Assembly (NCBI RefSeq): GCF_013488225.1
Contig: NZ_CP041238.1
Span: 3,249,501-3,313,500, forward strand
DNA from: Sinorhizobium mexicanum
GTDB taxonomy: Bacteria; Pseudomonadota; Alphaproteobacteria; Rhizobiales; Rhizobiaceae
DNA: 64,000 nucleotides
Reading direction: 5' to 3'
In this document: in pieces, positions 62,211 to 64,000 of the stretch
How the letters are laid out: every line of letters begins with the position of its first letter
Position numbering within the stretch: the first letter of the stretch is position 1
Position numbers and translations under genes: made by a program
Notes under the pieces: generated by a model
What the model was told of the DNA's origin: nothing
The model's input: the letters and a program-made list of their open reading frames with translations, nothing else
The model's database searches: none

Positions 62211-62765
62211 TCACGAAACGAATGCGCGCGAGGTAATGGGCGCCGAGGTCTCGTCAGGGCCGTAGTCGTTCTCGCCTTGCACCTGGAGAATTTCCTGGAG
62301 GCGCTGACGCGCGCGATTGACGCGGCTCTTGATGGTACCGAGCGCGCAACCGCAGATCTTCGCAGCTTCTTCGTAGGAGAAGCCTGATGCACCGACTAGG
62401 ATGATCGCTTCGCGCTGGTCCGGTGGCAACTGATCCAGGGCCCGCCGGAAATCCTGGAGATCGAGCGAACCGTATTGCTCGGGATGGTGGGCGAGCGTTT
62501 CGGTGAAATGGCCGTCGCTGTCCTGGATCTCCCGACCACGCTTGCGCATCTGGCTGTAGAGCTCGTTGCGCAGGATCGTGAAGAGCCACGCCTTCATGTT
62601 CGTGCCGATCTCGAAATGGTCCTGTTTTGCCCAGGCCTTCATGATCGTGTCCTGCACGAGATCGTCTGCTCGGTCGTGGCGGCCGATCAGCGACATTGCA
62701 AAGGCGCGCAGGCTAGGAAGTGCGGCGAGCATCTCGCGCTTGAATTCTTGGTTTTCGGACGACAT
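62211..62765 (-). CDS. ecfG: General stress sigma factor EcfG (RpoE2-like)
   Basis: 184 aa ECF sigma factor. Region 2 (LVQDTIMKAWAKQDHFEIGTNMKAWLFTILRNEL) and region 4 (LPPDQREAIILVGASGFSYEEAAKICGCALGTIKSRVNRARQRL) are intact. It belongs to the ECF15/EcfG group by its partners: nepR lies 8 bp upstream and phyR is divergent. It drives GGAAC-N16/17-CGTT promoters under starvation, heat and osmotic stress, and two such sites lie just upstream. Confidence 0.93.
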   Translation of the reverse strand: MSSENQEFKREMLAALPSLRAFAMSLIGRHDRADDLVQDTIMKAWAKQDHFEIGTNMKAWLFTILRNELYSQMRKRGREIQDSDGHFTETLAHHPEQYGSLDLQDFRRALDQLPPDQREAIILVGASGFSYEEAAKICGCALGTIKSRVNRARQRLQEILQVQGENDYGPDETSAPITSRAFVS

Positions 62766-62773
62766 CCCTGCGC

Positions 62774-62986
62774 CTACTCCCTCCCTTGCAGAACCGATTG
62801 GCCTTGCGGAGTCGAGTGCTGTTCCGCCGCGTCCAGCTTTTCCAGCAAATCAAGAAACCGTGCCGGAATCGCCTCTTCCTGCACCGACTGATAGAGCGCC
62901 TTCAGCTTCGCTGCGATCTGTGCATTCGGATCACCGGCAGACGAGCTTGTGCCAATCGGCCGCCCTGCCCCTAAACTATATCTCAT
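62774..62986 (-). CDS. nepR: Anti-sigma factor NepR
   Basis: 70 aa. The helical core IAAKLKALYQSVQEEAIPARFLDLLEKLD is the NepR signature. NepR holds EcfG inactive until phosphorylated PhyR binds it instead. It starts 38 bp downstream of an EcfG-type promoter and is followed after 8 bp by ecfG, so the pair is one operon with positive feedback. Confidence 0.93.
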   Translation of the reverse strand: MRYSLGAGRPIGTSSSAGDPNAQIAAKLKALYQSVQEEAIPARFLDLLEKLDAAEQHSTPQGQSVLQGRE

Positions 62987-63023
62987 CTCGCAATCATCAC
63001 CTTAGAGAGTTCGCCTCCACCAT

Positions 63024-63049
63024 AACGCAGGAAAAAAATGAAATGTTCC
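63024..63049 (-). promoter_or_regulatory. EcfG-type promoter for nepR-ecfG
   Basis: On the minus strand GGAAC (63049-63045) and CGTT (63027-63024) are separated by 17 bp, the consensus for EcfG sigma factors. It fires toward nepR, giving autoregulation. Confidence 0.85.
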
Positions 63050-63054
63050 AGCGC

Positions 63055-63079
63055 GGAACCTTTTTTTCGTCTGGGCGTT
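63055..63079 (+). promoter_or_regulatory. EcfG-type promoter for phyR
   Basis: GGAAC (63055-63059) and CGTT (63076-63079) with 16-bp spacing. Its -35 is 5 bp from the -35 of the divergent promoter; together they read GTTCCAGCGCGGAAC. Confidence 0.88.
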
Positions 63080-63124
63080 TCCGCGTCGAGACAAGAACCG
63101 AACTAATGACTGAGGGAGTCTTGC

Positions 63125-63919
63125 ATGACACTGTCTAACCGGATCGCGCCGCTGCTGCCCTATTTGCGCCGTTATTCCCGCGCGCTGACAGGCTCGCAAA
63201 CGTCGGGCGATGCTTATGTGGCCGCGGTTCTTGAGGCTCTTATCGCGGACACGACAATCTTTCCCGAAGCAAGCAACGATAGGGTCGCCCTGTTTCGCCT
63301 CTATACGTCCTTGTTCGGCTCATCCTCGGTCCTGATACCCGAGCCCGTTTCGCCTTTTGCGTGGGAACAGCGGGCATCGGTCAACCTCGCGGCGGTGTCA
63401 CCGCTGGCGCGCCAAGCCTTTCTGCTCGTGTCGGTCGAAGGCTTCAGCCCCAACGAGGCTGCAGAGGTGCTTGACGTCGATGGGGACAAACTGAGCGCGC
63501 TTCTGGAGCGGGCGTCGCAGGAAATCTCCCGTCAGGTTGCGACCGATATCATGATCATTGAGGACGAACCGCTGATTGCGATCGACATCGAGCAGATGGT
63601 CAAAAGTCTCGGCCATCGCGTCACCGGCATCGCGCGGACCCGGGACGAGGCAATCGCCCTTTACAAGGAAACGAAGCCGAGCATGGTGCTCGCCGATATT
63701 CAGTTGGCCGACGGGAGTTCCGGCATTGATGCCGTGAACGAGATCCTGAAAACAGCTGCCATTCCGGTCATTTTCATCACCGCCTTCCCCGAAAGGCTGT
63801 TGACCGGCGAACGGCCCGAACCAACCTTCCTGGTCACGAAGCCCTTCAACCCGGAAATGGTCAAAGCGCTTATCAGCCAGGCACTCTTCTTCAACGAGTC
63901 GACGAAGGCGGCCGCCTGA
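63125..63919 (+). CDS. phyR: Response regulator and anti-anti-sigma factor PhyR
   Basis: 264 aa. An N-terminal sigma-like domain (about 8-135, SPLARQAFLLVSVEGFSPNEAAEVLDVDGDKLSALLERA) mimics EcfG and has lost DNA-binding features. The C-terminal receiver has the acidic pair ED (146-147), the phospho-acceptor D191 in VLADIQLAD, T219 and K239. Phosphorylation frees the sigma-like domain to sequester NepR. GGGAG precedes the ATG. Divergent from nepR-ecfG. Confidence 0.95.
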   Translation: MTLSNRIAPLLPYLRRYSRALTGSQTSGDAYVAAVLEALIADTTIFPEASNDRVALFRLYTSLFGSSSVLIPEPVSPFAWEQRASVNLAAVSPLARQAFLLVSVEGFSPNEAAEVLDVDGDKLSALLERASQEISRQVATDIMIIEDEPLIAIDIEQMVKSLGHRVTGIARTRDEAIALYKETKPSMVLADIQLADGSSGIDAVNEILKTAAIPVIFITAFPERLLTGERPEPTFLVTKPFNPEMVKALISQALFFNESTKAAA

Positions 63920-63934
63920 ACCGCAATCCGAAGC

Positions 63935-63952
63935 GACGGGCGATCGCCCGTC
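63935..63952. terminator. Perfect 18-bp palindrome after phyR
   Basis: GACGGGC-GATC-GCCCGTC can fold into a 7-bp GC stem 16 bp past the phyR stop. There is no T run, so intrinsic termination is uncertain. The remainder to 64000 shows no gene. Confidence 0.5.
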
Positions 63953-64000
63953 CTCGAACGACCATGGTCTCTTAACGCAAAACAGCCAGTGCCGAGGGAA

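Overview
The window reads as chromosome or megaplasmid sequence from a GC-rich alphaproteobacterium of the Rhizobiaceae, most like Sinorhizobium/Ensifer. The evidence is the chvE-gguABC sugar locus with its LysR regulator, a PhyR-NepR-EcfG stress module with an HWE kinase, a hmuPSTUV heme locus with a RirA-type operator, an idhA gene with an IolR-type box, and many copies of rhizobial mosaic palindromic repeats. The species assignment is inference from gene content only.

Layout: 1-120 is the tail of an unrecognised gene. 304-9974 is a pentose/galactose uptake and oxidation locus on the minus strand (chvE, gguA, gguB, gguC/AraD1, semialdehyde dehydrogenase, arabinonate-type dehydratase) with divergent gguR. 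10082-10774 holds two small genes. 11126-12118 is inositol dehydrogenase. 12184-14529 is an MHYT-PAS-GGDEF-EAL protein. 14671-19598 is a xylose-type system: a ROK repressor divergent from xylF-xylH-xylG, with a near-ideal operator palindrome between them. A tRNA-Arg(CCG) follows at 19809-19885.

20221-29671 looks like an accessory segment: a Lon-like protease with Arg in the Walker A position, a DASS transporter, an MFS exporter, an alpha/beta hydrolase, a MarR regulator overlapping a methyltransferase, a FlK-like thioesterase, and a MarR-GNAT fusion preceded by three evenly spaced TGACA-NN-GTCA sites. 29815-36756 carries metabolic singletons (YbaK-like deacylase, two SDRs with a LysR regulator, DUF488, a PLP decarboxylase, a BBE-type flavoenzyme).

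37031-43659 is a nucleotide-sugar cluster. CDP-glucose is made and dehydrated, then apparently C-methylated, epimerised and reduced, with further methyltransferases, which predicts a branched deoxysugar for a surface polysaccharide. 43762-50099 is a dipeptidase plus Dpp/Opp-type transporter operon. 50301-52142 has a TetR-SMR pair, a truncated hemoglobin and DUF423. 52153-59252 is iron/heme: a heme-oxygenase-like monooxygenase, a DUF2325 protein, TonB and hmuPSTUV. 59431-60302 encodes two envelope-type small proteins. 60474-63919 is the general stress response module: HWE kinase, EcfG, NepR and PhyR, with back-to-back EcfG promoters between nepR and phyR.

Recurrent non-coding structure: a composite two-palindrome repeat occurs about seven to eight times, including two direct copies that bracket the HWE kinase gene. 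A second RIME-like palindrome occurs twice. Both sugar ABC operons have a strong hairpin just after the binding-protein gene.
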